In this document: one piece after another, positions 24,256 through 32,540 of the stretch
Position numbering within the stretch: position 1 is the stretch's first letter
Layout of the letters: each line of letters starts with the position of its first letter
Source: RAM1 sp943372515
GTDB lineage: Bacteria; Pseudomonadota; Gammaproteobacteria; Burkholderiales; Burkholderiaceae_C
Direction: 5' to 3'
Length of the DNA stretch: 64,000 nt
Assembly: GCA_943372515.1 (NCBI GenBank)
Contig: CALRYY010000001.1
Coordinates: forward strand, 62,001-126,000
Program-made: the position numbers and the translations under genes
Notes under the pieces: model-generated
Databases searched by the model: none
What the model saw: only the letters and a program-made list of their open reading frames with translations
Told to the model about the DNA's origin: nothing

Positions 24256-24708
24256 ATGCAAGTCATCCTGCTCGACAAAGTCCCCAATGTGGGCAACCTC
24301 GGTGATATCGCCAAGGTCAAGGACGGTTACGCCCGCAACTTCCTGATCCCCACGGGCCGCGCCCGCCGCGCTACTGCCGCCAACAAGGCCGAATTTGAAG
24401 CCAAGCGTGCCGAGCTTGAAAAAGCTGCAGCCGCGAAGCTGGCCGAATCGCAAGCCCAGGGCGAAAAGCTCGGTGGCACCGCCATCAAGCTGACGCAGAA
24501 AGCTGGCGTTGACGGCCGCCTGTTCGGATCGGTCACCAACCACGACATCGCTGAAGAATTGGGCAAGCAAGGCTACAAAGTGGCCAAGGCCCAGGTGCGC
24601 ATGCCCAACGGCCCCATCAAGATGGTTGGCGACAGCAGCGTCAGCGTGCAACTGCACACTGATGTCGTGGTCGACATCACCGTCACGGTGTACGGCGAAA
24701 CGGCGTAA
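24256..24708 (+). CDS. rplI: 50S ribosomal protein L9
   Basis: The 150-residue protein binds 23S rRNA at the L1-stalk side of the large subunit. Its start, MQVILLDKVPNVGNLGDIAKVKDGYARNFLIP, is the L9 signature. A long connecting helix (about 41-75) follows, then a C-terminal RNA-binding domain with GRLFGSVTNHDIAEEL. It begins 10 bp after rpsR and is followed by a strong terminator at 24726, so the ribosomal operon ends here and dnaB has its own start region. Confidence 0.97.
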   Translation: MQVILLDKVPNVGNLGDIAKVKDGYARNFLIPTGRARRATAANKAEFEAKRAELEKAAAAKLAESQAQGEKLGGTAIKLTQKAGVDGRLFGSVTNHDIAEELGKQGYKVAKAQVRMPNGPIKMVGDSSVSVQLHTDVVVDITVTVYGETA

Positions 24709-24725
24709 GCCTTCCCTTCGCCCCC

Positions 24726-24749
24726 AAAGCCGCCTGCGGGCGGCTTTTT
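24726..24749 (+). terminator. Rho-independent terminator after rplI
   Basis: A 9-bp stem AAAGCCGCC / GGCGGCTTT with a TGCG loop and T-tail lies 17 bp after the rplI stop codon. Confidence 0.9.
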
Positions 24750-24786
24750 GCTTTTCTGAAGCGCCAGTTATCCAATGTTTGCGCAC

Positions 24787-24850
24787 CGGCAGTCCACAGT
24801 TTTACAAAAACAATCCACAGATTTTCCCATCCCTTTGCTATGGACTGCCG
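24787..24850 (+). repeat. 10-bp inverted repeat upstream of dnaB
   Basis: CGGCAGTCCA at 24787-24796 and TGGACTGCCG at 24841-24850 are perfect inverted copies separated by 44 bp. They lie 42-105 bp before the dnaB start. Three weak DnaA-like sequences (24768, 24790 and 24811) lie in the same gap. The element could be an operator pair or a leader stem. Confidence 0.5.
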
Positions 24851-24891
24851 CAGGTGCGCGGCTTAGCATGGACGGTTGAAGAAAGCCCTGA

Positions 24892-26301
24892 ATGTCAGCA
24901 GTTTTGAGCCCCGTTGGCGATGATTTTTCCCACGACCGCCAGGTCGCGCAGCTTCGCGTTCCGCCGCATTCGATCGAGGCCGAATCCAGCGTGTTGGGTG
25001 GCCTGCTGCTGGACAACGGCGCTTGGGACCGCGTGGGTGATTTGCTGACCGACGGCGACTTTTACCGCTACGAGCACAAGCTGATCTACGCCTCTATCGG
25101 CGCCCTGATCAACGCCACCAAGCCGGCGGATGTCATTACCGTCTACGAACACCTGCAGAACCTGGGCAAGGCCGACGATACCGGTGGGCTGGCGTACCTG
25201 AATTCTCTGGCGCAGTATGTGCCCAGCGCCAGCAACATCCGCCGGTACGCGGAGATCGTGCGCGAGCGCTCCATCCTGCGCAAGCTCGTCAGCGCCAGCG
25301 ACGAAATCGCCACCAATGCCTTCAATCCGCAGGGCAAGGCGGTAGACAAGATCCTCGACGAGGCTGAGCAGAAGATCTTCAACATCGGTGAAGAAGGCTC
25401 GCGCATGAAGCAGGGCTTCCAGGGCATGGACTCCCTGGTGGTGCAACTGCTGGACCGTGTGCAGGAGATGGCCGACAACCCCAACGATGTCACAGGGGTG
25501 CCAACCGGTTTTTATGACTTTGACCGCATGACCTCAGGCATGCAGGCTGGCGACCTGATTGTGCTGGCGGCGCGGCCGTCCATGGGCAAGACGGCCCTGG
25601 CCATCAATATCGCCGAGCACGTGGCCCTGAACGAAGGCCTGCCAGTGGCGGTGTTCTCCATGGAAATGGGCGCATCGCAGCTGGCCATCCGTATCGTGGG
25701 CTCCATCGGTCGCATTGACCAGACCCACTTGCGTACCGGCAAGCTCACTGATGACGAATGGCCGCGCCTGACCGAAGCGATCGAAAAACTGCGAAATGTC
25801 TCGCTGCACATTGATGAAACCCCCGGCCTGACCACCAGCGAGCTGCGCGCCAACGCGCGACGCCTGGCGCGCCAGTGCGGCAAGCTGGGCCTGATCGTGG
25901 TCGACTACCTGCAGTTGATGAGTGTTTCCAGTGGCATGGCCGACGAGAACCGCGCCACGGCGGTGGGTGAAATCTCGCGCGGCCTGAAGATGCTGGCCAA
26001 GGAACTGCAGTGCCCTGTGATTGCGCTGTCGCAGCTCAGCCGGGGCGTGGAGTCACGCACCGACAAGCGTCCCATGATGAGCGACTTGCGTGAATCGGGC
26101 GCCATTGAGCAGGACGCCGACGTCATCATGTTCATCTACCGCGACGACTACTACAACAAGGACTCCAAGGAGCCCGGCGTTGCGGAAATCATCATCAGCA
26201 AGCAGCGTAACGGCCCTACCGGGACCGTCAAGCTGGCCTTCCTGAAACCGCTGACCAAGTTTGAAAGCCTGTCCAGCGGTGGCTCAGGGATCGATTACTG
26301 A
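24892..26301 (+). CDS. dnaB: Replicative DNA helicase DnaB
   Basis: The 469-residue protein is the hexameric replication fork helicase. The N-terminal DnaG-interacting domain starts RVPPHSIEAESSVLGGLLLDN, a linker follows, and the RecA-like domain has Walker A RPSMGKTALA around residues 228-236. Further motifs are LIVVDYLQLM (Walker B), IALSQLSRGVESRTDKRPMMSDLRESGAIEQDAD, and the C-terminal KQRNGPTGTVKLAF. No intein is present, and the length is normal. It lies after rplI, a frequent association, but behind a terminator and a 183-bp gap. Confidence 0.97.
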   Translation: MSAVLSPVGDDFSHDRQVAQLRVPPHSIEAESSVLGGLLLDNGAWDRVGDLLTDGDFYRYEHKLIYASIGALINATKPADVITVYEHLQNLGKADDTGGLAYLNSLAQYVPSASNIRRYAEIVRERSILRKLVSASDEIATNAFNPQGKAVDKILDEAEQKIFNIGEEGSRMKQGFQGMDSLVVQLLDRVQEMADNPNDVTGVPTGFYDFDRMTSGMQAGDLIVLAARPSMGKTALAINIAEHVALNEGLPVAVFSMEMGASQLAIRIVGSIGRIDQTHLRTGKLTDDEWPRLTEAIEKLRNVSLHIDETPGLTTSELRANARRLARQCGKLGLIVVDYLQLMSVSSGMADENRATAVGEISRGLKMLAKELQCPVIALSQLSRGVESRTDKRPMMSDLRESGAIEQDADVIMFIYRDDYYNKDSKEPGVAEIIISKQRNGPTGTVKLAFLKPLTKFESLSSGGSGIDY

Positions 26302-26308
26302 AGCGGCC

Positions 26309-28000
26309 TCAGAGAACCTCGCTGGCAAAATCAGCCAGACGTGAACGTTCACCCCGGGCCAGCGTGATGTGGCCGCTGTGCGGCCAGCCCTTGAATTTGT
26401 CCACCGCGAACGTCAGGCCTGAAGAGCCCTCGGTCAGATAGGGCGTGTCGATCTGCGCCAGGTTGCCCATGCAGATGATCTTGGTGCCAGGGCCAGCACG
26501 CGTGATCAGCGTCTTCATCTGCTTGGGCGTCAGGTTCTGCGCCTCGTCAATGATCACGTACTTGTTCAGGAAGGTGCGCCCGCGCATGAAGTTCATGCTC
26601 TTGATCTTGATGCGGCTGCGGATCAGCTCATTGGTCGCCGCACGGCCCCATTCACCTGCGCTGGTTTCGGTCTTGGCCAGGACTTCGAGGTTGTCGTCCA
26701 GAGCGCCCATCCACGGGCCCATCTTCTCTTCTTCAGTGCCGGGCAGGAAGCCGATGTCCTCGCCCACGCTCACCGTGGCGCGCGTCATGATGATCTCGGT
26801 GTAACGGCGGTCGTCCAGCACCTGGGTCAGGCCCGAGGCCAGCGCCATCAGCGTCTTGCCGGTGCCGGCCGTGCCGGTCAGCGTGACGAAGTCCACCTCC
26901 GGGTCCATCAGCAGGTTCATTGCGAAGTTCTGCTCGCGGTTGCGGGTGGTCACACCCCAGACGGAATTCTTGAGGTGGCCATAGTCCTTGAGGGTCTTGA
27001 GCACGGCCGTCTTGGCACGGATTTCCGTCACACGGGCGTACAGGCTGGGCTCACCCGGGGATTCAAAGTACACAAACTGGTTGATCAGCAAGCTGGGCAC
27101 CACGGGGCCAGTAATCCGGTAGAAGGTGTGGTGGCCGCTTTGCCAGCTTTCCACGGTCTTGCCGTGCTTGGCCCAGAAGTCTGGCGGCAGGGCCATCGCG
27201 CCTGAATACAGCAGGTCGCCGTCCTCCAGCGTCTTGTCGTTCTGGTAGTCGTCGGTGGCCAGGCCCAAGGCCCGTGCCTTGACGCGCATGTTGATGTCCT
27301 TGGACACCAGCACCACTTCACGCGGGGTGTGCTTGTCGCGCAGTGCCTGCACTACGCCCAGGATCTGGTTGTCGGCCTTGCCCTGCGGCAGGCTCATGGG
27401 CAGCTTGGCTTCCAGTGCCTGGGTCTGGAAGGACAGGCAGCCACCGGCCTCGCGGTGGCCGGTGGTATCCAGCTTCAGGCCTGTGGTGATGTCCGCGCCC
27501 TGGGCGCCGGCCAGCGCGTCCAGCGTGCGGCTGGTCTGGCGGGCGTTGCGAGCCACTTCGGTCATGCCCTTTTTGTGGCCGTCCAGCTCCTCCAGCACGA
27601 TCATGGGCAGGAAGATGTCGTGCTCTTCAAAACGGAACAGGCACATCGGGTCGTGCAGCAGCACGTTGGTGTCCAGCACGAACAGCTTTGCCGGGCCAGC
27701 CGGGCGCTTCTTGCGGGGGCGGGCAGCGGGTTGCGCCACCGGCGCAGGTGCAGCCTTGCGGGTCTCGACCTGGATCATTTTTTCCGGCGCGTCCGCAGGG
27801 GCGTCGCGTAACGCAGGGTGCAGGTCGCCACCACCCGTGCGCGGGTCAAAGTCCAGTGCCAGTGGCTTTTCAGCCAGCGGGCTGCCGGTAGAGTGCGCCT
27901 CCGATTTTCGCGGCGCCTTGTGCGAGGACCGGGCCGGAGCATCGTAGGCTTCGGCGGACAGCTGGGCGGCGCGCTTGGTGGGGGCGGGGGGCAATGGCAT
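26309..28000 (-). CDS. PIN-PhoH family ATPase (YlaK/PhoH2-like)
   Basis: The 563-residue protein combines an N-terminal PIN ribonuclease-like domain (about residues 105-260, starting KLFVLDTNVLLHDPMCLFRF) and a C-terminal PhoH ATPase domain. The ATPase has Walker A LTGTAGTGKTLMALASG, Walker B KYVIIDEAQNLTPKQMKTLITR, and IICMGNLAQIDTPYLTEGSSGL. PhoH2 proteins of this architecture act as RNA helicase/ribonucleases in mycobacteria. About the first 100 residues are a disordered proline/alanine-rich lead, so the exact start is uncertain. It converges on dnaB with a 7-bp gap and no visible terminator. Confidence 0.9.
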   Translation of the reverse strand: MPLPPAPTKRAAQLSAEAYDAPARSSHKAPRKSEAHSTGSPLAEKPLALDFDPRTGGGDLHPALRDAPADAPEKMIQVETRKAAPAPVAQPAARPRKKRPAGPAKLFVLDTNVLLHDPMCLFRFEEHDIFLPMIVLEELDGHKKGMTEVARNARQTSRTLDALAGAQGADITTGLKLDTTGHREAGGCLSFQTQALEAKLPMSLPQGKADNQILGVVQALRDKHTPREVVLVSKDINMRVKARALGLATDDYQNDKTLEDGDLLYSGAMALPPDFWAKHGKTVESWQSGHHTFYRITGPVVPSLLINQFVYFESPGEPSLYARVTEIRAKTAVLKTLKDYGHLKNSVWGVTTRNREQNFAMNLLMDPEVDFVTLTGTAGTGKTLMALASGLTQVLDDRRYTEIIMTRATVSVGEDIGFLPGTEEEKMGPWMGALDDNLEVLAKTETSAGEWGRAATNELIRSRIKIKSMNFMRGRTFLNKYVIIDEAQNLTPKQMKTLITRAGPGTKIICMGNLAQIDTPYLTEGSSGLTFAVDKFKGWPHSGHITLARGERSRLADFASEVL

Positions 28001-28036
28001 GGGTCAGGGCACTCGCAGGGTTGGGGATCAAAAAGC

Positions 28037-28070
28037 GAAAAAGCCGCCAGGCGAGCCGGGCGGCTTTTTC
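28037..28070 (-). terminator. Rho-independent terminator downstream of bcp
   Basis: There is a perfect 12-bp inverted repeat, GAAAAAGCCGCC / GGCGGCTTTTTC, with a 10-nt loop. It lies 100 bp after the bcp stop and just upstream of the PhoH-family gene, so it separates the two minus-strand units. Confidence 0.85.
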
Positions 28071-28169
28071 GGGTTTGGCGGTGACGACGCTGTGCGTCGG
28101 GTTCAACGGCATGAATTCATTATGCACAAGTCCGGTGACGCTTCAACCGGACCATGTTGCTGCAAAACG

Positions 28170-28646
28170 TCAAGCTGCTTTCTTGAGGGCTTTCACAGCC
28201 TTGAGGACGTCGTCCACGTGCCCGGGGACCTTCAGACCGCGCCACTCGTTCTTGAGCACGCCGTCCGCGCCGATCAGGAAGGTGCTGCGCTCAATGCCCT
28301 TGACCTTCTTGCCGTACATGATCTTGTTCTTGACCACGCCGAACATATGGCACATTTTTTCTTCGGTGTCGGCGATGAGCTCGAAGGGCAGTTCCAGCTT
28401 GAGCTTGAAGTCATCGTGCGACTTCATGTTGTCGCGCGACACACCGAAAACGGTGGCGCCAGCTTTCACGAAGTCCTTGTACTTGTCGCGAAACTGCATG
28501 GCCTCGGTCGTGCAACCAGGCGTGTTGTCCTTGGGGTAAAAATAGAGCACCATGACATGGCCAAGGTGCGAAGTGTTGGAAACTTTGATGCCGCCAGTGG
28601 CGTTTGCTTCAAATTCGGGGATGGGTTTGTTGACAACGATCGCCAT
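28170..28646 (-). CDS. bcp: Thioredoxin-dependent peroxiredoxin, Bcp/PrxQ family
   Basis: The 158-residue protein reduces peroxides. The peroxidatic C45 is in NTPGCTTEAMQFRD, and the thioredoxin fold strand VLYFYPKDNTPGC precedes it. The resolving cysteine found five residues later in E. coli Bcp (C50) is a methionine here. C99, in EKMCHMFG, is the only other cysteine, so it may work as a 1-Cys enzyme or with another partner. The gene is monocistronic with its own terminator. Confidence 0.93.
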   Translation of the reverse strand: MAIVVNKPIPEFEANATGGIKVSNTSHLGHVMVLYFYPKDNTPGCTTEAMQFRDKYKDFVKAGATVFGVSRDNMKSHDDFKLKLELPFELIADTEEKMCHMFGVVKNKIMYGKKVKGIERSTFLIGADGVLKNEWRGLKVPGHVDDVLKAVKALKKAA

Positions 28647-28747
28647 GAATTTGTATCTCGTGTGACAGGTTTTGCTCGTTGCTACTTGGGGACGAAGCTT
28701 CCCGCTGCAACCCGCGATTTTACCCTGAAACGCGGGGCGTTGCCCCG

Positions 28748-29131
28748 TTACGTCGATGCGGCTGGTTCCAGCAGGGCGGCCAACACCACGTTGCGGCCTT
28801 CGCCGGCGAGGATGTTGTACGTGCGGCAGGCCGCCGCCGTGTCCATGGTTTCAAGGCCGATCCGCCGCTCCATCAACGGGCTGAGCCAGGCTGGTTGCGG
28901 AAACCGGATGCGGCTGCCACTGCCAAAGATCACCAGTTCGGCGCCCATGTCGGCCAGCGGAGCAAAGTGGCTGGCCTGAAGGTCTTCAAACCGCTCGCAG
29001 GGCCACGGTACACGTTGCCCGCTGGAGCCAATCAACGTGCTCTGGGTGAGTTTTTCGCCATTGACCCCAATCCAGCCAGGACCGTAGCCGGTGATTGTCT
29101 GAACGTCGGATTTGTCGGGTTGCAGCTTCAT
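28748..29131 (-). CDS. Mth938-domain (DUF498/DUF598) protein
   Basis: The 127-residue protein has the Mth938-like fold signature: ITGYGPGWIGVNGEKLTQSTLI near the N terminus, LVIFGSGSRIRFP in the middle and a C-terminal TYNILAGEGRNVVLAALL. Homologues in mitochondria (NDUFAF3) assist complex I assembly; the bacterial role is unknown. The start MKLQPDKSD at 29131 is taken, because an upstream ATG adds 12 residues outside the domain. It is divergent from alaA across about 100 bp. Confidence 0.88.
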   Translation of the reverse strand: MKLQPDKSDVQTITGYGPGWIGVNGEKLTQSTLIGSSGQRVPWPCERFEDLQASHFAPLADMGAELVIFGSGSRIRFPQPAWLSPLMERRIGLETMDTAAACRTYNILAGEGRNVVLAALLEPAAST

Positions 29132-29232
29132 GGTGCGCGCGGTGGAGTTGGGGATGTTGCGCTGCACTATATGCGGGCGGAACTGTGGTCAAATTATAGG
29201 TTTCGCCCAATAAAACGCCCCACGGAGGGACA

Positions 29233-30459
29233 TTGAAAACAGTCCAGAAATCCACCAAGTTGGCCAACGTCTGCTACGACATCCGCGGTCCCATCATGGA
29301 CGCGGCCCGGCAGATGGAGGAAGAAGGCCACAAGATCATCAAGCTCAACATCGGCAACCTGGCGGTGTTCGGCTTTGATGCGCCCGAGGAAATCCAGCAG
29401 GACATGATCCGCAACCTGCCGACCTCTGCAGGCTACTCGGACAGCAAGGGCATCTTCGCGGCGCGCAAGGCCGTGATGCACGAGACCCAGAAGCAGGGCG
29501 TCAAGGGCGTGACGCTGGACGATATTTATCTGGGCAACGGTGCCAGCGAGCTGATCGTCATGGCCACCAACGCACTGCTCAATGATGGCGACGAACTGCT
29601 GCTGCCTGCGCCCGACTACCCCTTGTGGACCGCAGCCGTGAGCCTGTCGGGCGGCACACCCGTGCACTACATGTGCAAGGAGTCTGACGGCTGGATGCCC
29701 GACCTGGACGACATCCGAAGCAAGATCACGCCCAACACCAAGGGCATTGTGGTCATCAACCCCAACAACCCCACGGGCGCGCTGTACTCCGACGAGCTTC
29801 TCAAGGCCATCGTCAAGCTGGCACGCGAGCACGGCCTGGTGATCTTTGCCGACGAGGTTTATGACAAGGTGCTGTACGACGGCGCGAAACACACGGCCAT
29901 TGCCAGCCTGTCGGACGATGTGCTGACGCTGACCTTCAATTCGCTGTCCAAGAGCTACCGTTCGTGCGGTTACCGTGCCGGCTGGCTGGTGGTGTCGGGC
30001 GACAAGAAGCCTGCACGCGACTACATCGAGGGCCTGAACATGCTGTCCAACATGCGGCTGTGCGCCAATGTGCCGGGGCAATGGGCGATCCAGACAGCCC
30101 TGGGCGGCTACCAGAGCATCAACGACCTGGTGGGCGAGGGCGGACGCCTGCGCCGCCAGCGTGACCTGGCCTACAACCTGATTACGGCCATTCCGGGCGT
30201 GACCTGCGTCAAGCCGCAGGCCGCGCTGTACATGTTCCCCCGGCTGGACCCCAAGGTCTACCCGATCCAGGACGACCAGCAGTTCTTCATGGAGCTGCTG
30301 CAGGAAACGCGCGTCATGCTGGTGCAGGGCACGGGCTTCAACTGGCCCGACACAGACCATTTCCGTATCGTCTTCCTGCCCCATGAAGACGACCTGCGCG
30401 AGGCCATTGGCCGCATCGCCCGATTCCTTGAAAACTACAGAAAACGCAACGCAAAATGA
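29233..30459 (+). CDS. alaA: Alanine-synthesising aminotransferase (AlaA-like)
   Basis: The 408-residue class I/II PLP aminotransferase closely resembles AlaA, which makes alanine from pyruvate and glutamate. Motifs are KLNIGNLAVFGFDAPEEI, GYSDSKGIFAARKAV and INPNNPTGALYS. The PLP-lysine segment is SLSKSYRSCGYRAGW, and a C-terminal arginine in FRIVFLP binds the substrate carboxylate. It starts with TTG, chosen because GGAGGGA lies five bases before it. The next gene, hom, overlaps its stop by four bases, so alanine and threonine/methionine pathway genes are co-expressed. Confidence 0.92.
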   Translation: MKTVQKSTKLANVCYDIRGPIMDAARQMEEEGHKIIKLNIGNLAVFGFDAPEEIQQDMIRNLPTSAGYSDSKGIFAARKAVMHETQKQGVKGVTLDDIYLGNGASELIVMATNALLNDGDELLLPAPDYPLWTAAVSLSGGTPVHYMCKESDGWMPDLDDIRSKITPNTKGIVVINPNNPTGALYSDELLKAIVKLAREHGLVIFADEVYDKVLYDGAKHTAIASLSDDVLTLTFNSLSKSYRSCGYRAGWLVVSGDKKPARDYIEGLNMLSNMRLCANVPGQWAIQTALGGYQSINDLVGEGGRLRRQRDLAYNLITAIPGVTCVKPQAALYMFPRLDPKVYPIQDDQQFFMELLQETRVMLVQGTGFNWPDTDHFRIVFLPHEDDLREAIGRIARFLENYRKRNAK

Positions 30460-31778
30460 ATCCCATCCAAGTCGGCCTGCTGGGCATCGGCACCGTGGGC
30501 AGCGGCACGTTCAACGTGCTGCAGCGCAATCAGGAAGAAATCAAGCGCCGCGCCGGCCGCGGCATTGAGATCACCATGGTGGCCGACCTTGACACCGCCC
30601 GCGCGCAAAGCGTGGTGGGCGACAAGGTCAAGGTCGTGAATGACGCGCGCGCCGTCATCGCCAACCCCGACATTGACATCGTCATCGAACTCATTGGCGG
30701 CTACGGCATTGCGCGCCAGCTGGTGATGGAAGCCATTGAGGCGGGCAAGCATGTGGTGACCGCCAACAAGGCGTTGCTGGCGGTGCATGGCACCGAGATT
30801 TTTGCGGCGGCCCATCGCAAGGGCGTGATGGTGGCGTTTGAAGCGGCCGTGGCTGGCGGGATCCCGATCATCAAGGCGTTGCGCGAAGGCCTGACGGCCA
30901 ACAGCATCCAGTGGATCGCGGGCATCATCAATGGAACCACGAACTTCATCCTGTCCGAGATGCGTGACAAGGGCCTGGACTTTGACGTGGTGCTGAAAGA
31001 AGCCCAGCGCCTGGGCTATGCCGAGGCCGACCCCACGTTCGACATCGAGGGGGTTGACGCTGCGCACAAGGCCACGATCATGAGCGCGATCGCGTTTGGC
31101 ATTCCGGTTCAATTCGACAAGGCCTACGTGGAAGGCATCACCAAGCTGGGCGCCGCTGACATCAAATACGCGGAACAGCTGGGCTACCGCATCAAGCTGC
31201 TGGGCATCACCAAACGCACGGCCAAGGGCATCGAGCTGCGTGTGCACCCCAGTCTGGTGCCGGCCAAACGCCTGATCGCAAATGTCGAGGGCGCCATGAA
31301 CGCCGTGATGGTGCAGGGCGACGCCGTGGGCACCACGCTGTACTACGGCAAGGGCGCCGGCAGCGAACCCACCGCCAGCGCCGTGATCGCCGACCTGGTG
31401 GACATCACGCGCCTGCACACGGCCGACGCCGCGCAGCGCGTGCCGCATCTGGCCTTCCAGCCCGACGCCATGAGCGATGCCGCCGTGCTGCCCATGAGCG
31501 ATGTTGTGACCAGCTATTACCTGCGCTTGCGCGTGGCCGACCAGGCTGGCGTGCTGGCCAAGGTGACCGGCATCCTGGCGGGTGCCGGCATCAGCATCGA
31601 CGCCATGCTGCAGCGCGAAGCTGACGAAGTGGGCGGCGAAGGCTCGACCCAGACTGACCTGATCATCCTGACCCACGATACGGTGGAAGGCACTATGAAC
31701 GATGCCCTGGCCCAGATGCAGGCGTTGCCCACGGTGCTGGCGCCCATCACGCGCATCCGCAAGGAAGAACTGGCTTAA
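30456..31778 (+). CDS. hom: Homoserine dehydrogenase
   Basis: The 440-residue enzyme reduces aspartate semialdehyde to homoserine, the branch point for threonine and methionine. The Rossmann N terminus reads VGLLGIGTVGSGT, the catalytic domain has NGTTNFILSEM and EADPTFDIEGVDAAHKATIM, and residues about 355-440 form an ACT domain with RLRVADQAGVLAKVTGILAGAGISIDAM. The ACT domain predicts feedback by threonine. The start overlaps the alaA stop (ATGA). thrC, its usual partner, lies only after an inserted toxin-antitoxin pair. Confidence 0.97.
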   Translation: MNPIQVGLLGIGTVGSGTFNVLQRNQEEIKRRAGRGIEITMVADLDTARAQSVVGDKVKVVNDARAVIANPDIDIVIELIGGYGIARQLVMEAIEAGKHVVTANKALLAVHGTEIFAAAHRKGVMVAFEAAVAGGIPIIKALREGLTANSIQWIAGIINGTTNFILSEMRDKGLDFDVVLKEAQRLGYAEADPTFDIEGVDAAHKATIMSAIAFGIPVQFDKAYVEGITKLGAADIKYAEQLGYRIKLLGITKRTAKGIELRVHPSLVPAKRLIANVEGAMNAVMVQGDAVGTTLYYGKGAGSEPTASAVIADLVDITRLHTADAAQRVPHLAFQPDAMSDAAVLPMSDVVTSYYLRLRVADQAGVLAKVTGILAGAGISIDAMLQREADEVGGEGSTQTDLIILTHDTVEGTMNDALAQMQALPTVLAPITRIRKEELA

Positions 31779-31789
31779 CTTAATCTGTC

Positions 31790-31817
31790 TATAATTCTGG
31801 ATATTCAGCCCAGAATT
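31790..31817 (+). promoter_or_regulatory. Promoter and palindromic operator of the Phd/PIN toxin-antitoxin pair
   Basis: A -10 box TATAAT (31790-31795) overlaps a perfect 8-bp inverted repeat, AATTCTGG / CCAGAATT, with a 9-bp spacer. It lies 13 bp before the antitoxin GTG. This arrangement fits autorepression by the antitoxin. Confidence 0.65.
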
Positions 31818-31829
31818 TTCGAGGTTCTC

Positions 31830-32108
31830 GTGAACGCATCAACTCCCGCCACGTGGCAGGTTCAGGAAGCCAAGAACCGTTTCAGTGAGGTCATTGACCG
31901 TGCACTGCACGATGGCCCGCAGGTCGTGACGCGTCATGGAAAACCGGTGGTTCGTGTGGTTGCGGTGAATGATCAGGCCCAGGCTGGTTCGGACAAGGAT
32001 GACGGCTTTCTGGCGTTCCTTTTGAGCATGCCGAAGTCAGGGCATCCGGACGGCTTGCCGTTGCCGCGCCGACGCAACCGCCGGGCACCGCCCTCCTTGG
32101 GAGACTGA
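31830..32108 (+). CDS. Phd/YefM-family antitoxin
   Basis: The 92-residue protein begins with the Phd/YefM domain (about residues 7-50): WQVQEAKNRFSEVIDRALHDGPQVVTRHGKPVVRVV. The polar, basic C-terminal tail would wrap the toxin. It begins with GTG and ends 3 bp before the PIN toxin gene. The antitoxin should bind the palindrome upstream and repress the pair. The base composition looks less GC-rich than in hom and thrC, consistent with acquisition, but I did not compute it. Confidence 0.9.
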   Translation: MNASTPATWQVQEAKNRFSEVIDRALHDGPQVVTRHGKPVVRVVAVNDQAQAGSDKDDGFLAFLLSMPKSGHPDGLPLPRRRNRRAPPSLGD

Positions 32109-32111
32109 GTT

Positions 32112-32540
32112 TTGGCGGCGTCCTGGTTGATTGATACCTGTGTTGTGTCGGAGCTGGCCAAGGCCCGGCCAGAACCCGCAGTGGTGCGGTGGCTCGAGCA
32201 GCATGCCCCGGGCGTGATGGTCGCTGCCGTAAGTCTGGGCGAGATTGTGTACGGCGTTGAAAGCCTGCCTGTCGGGGCGCGGCGCAATGCTCTGCAGCGG
32301 TGGTGTGGTGACATGCAAACGCATTTTTCCGGCAGATTTCTGGTGACGAACGAAGCTGTCTGGCAGACATTTGGCCGGTTAAAAGCGTCGCTGGAAGCCA
32401 TTGGCCGGCCACAGGACGACATGGACGTGTTGATCGCCGCTACGGCCACGGCGCACAGCCTGTCGGTGGTCACGCGCAACGTCAAACATTTCAAGGACAC
32501 AGGGGTCGAACTGCTCAACCCCTGGGAAGCAAAGCACTGA
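32112..32540 (+). CDS. PIN-domain toxin (VapC/FitB-like ribonuclease)
   Basis: The 142-residue PIN ribonuclease has the acidic active-site residues D8 (WLIDTCVVSEL), E44 (SLGEIVYG) and D105 (DDMDVLIAATA), plus VTRNVKHF near the end. The C terminus, GVELLNPWE, is typical of FitB-like members. It should cleave tRNA or other RNA when free of the antitoxin. The start is TTG at 32112, directly after the antitoxin stop, and thrC starts immediately after the toxin stop, so the toxin gene is transcriptionally upstream of thrC. Confidence 0.9.
   Translation: MAASWLIDTCVVSELAKARPEPAVVRWLEQHAPGVMVAAVSLGEIVYGVESLPVGARRNALQRWCGDMQTHFSGRFLVTNEAVWQTFGRLKASLEAIGRPQDDMDVLIAATATAHSLSVVTRNVKHFKDTGVELLNPWEAKH

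Noticed and set aside
24768..24819. Three DnaA-box-like sequences before dnaB as a replication origin
   Set aside because: Each differs at two or three positions from TTATCCACA, and there is no AT-rich unwinding region or dnaA/dnaN neighbourhood.
29194..30384. A 396-codon open frame antisense to alaA
   Set aside because: No known motif; alaA is complete on the plus strand.
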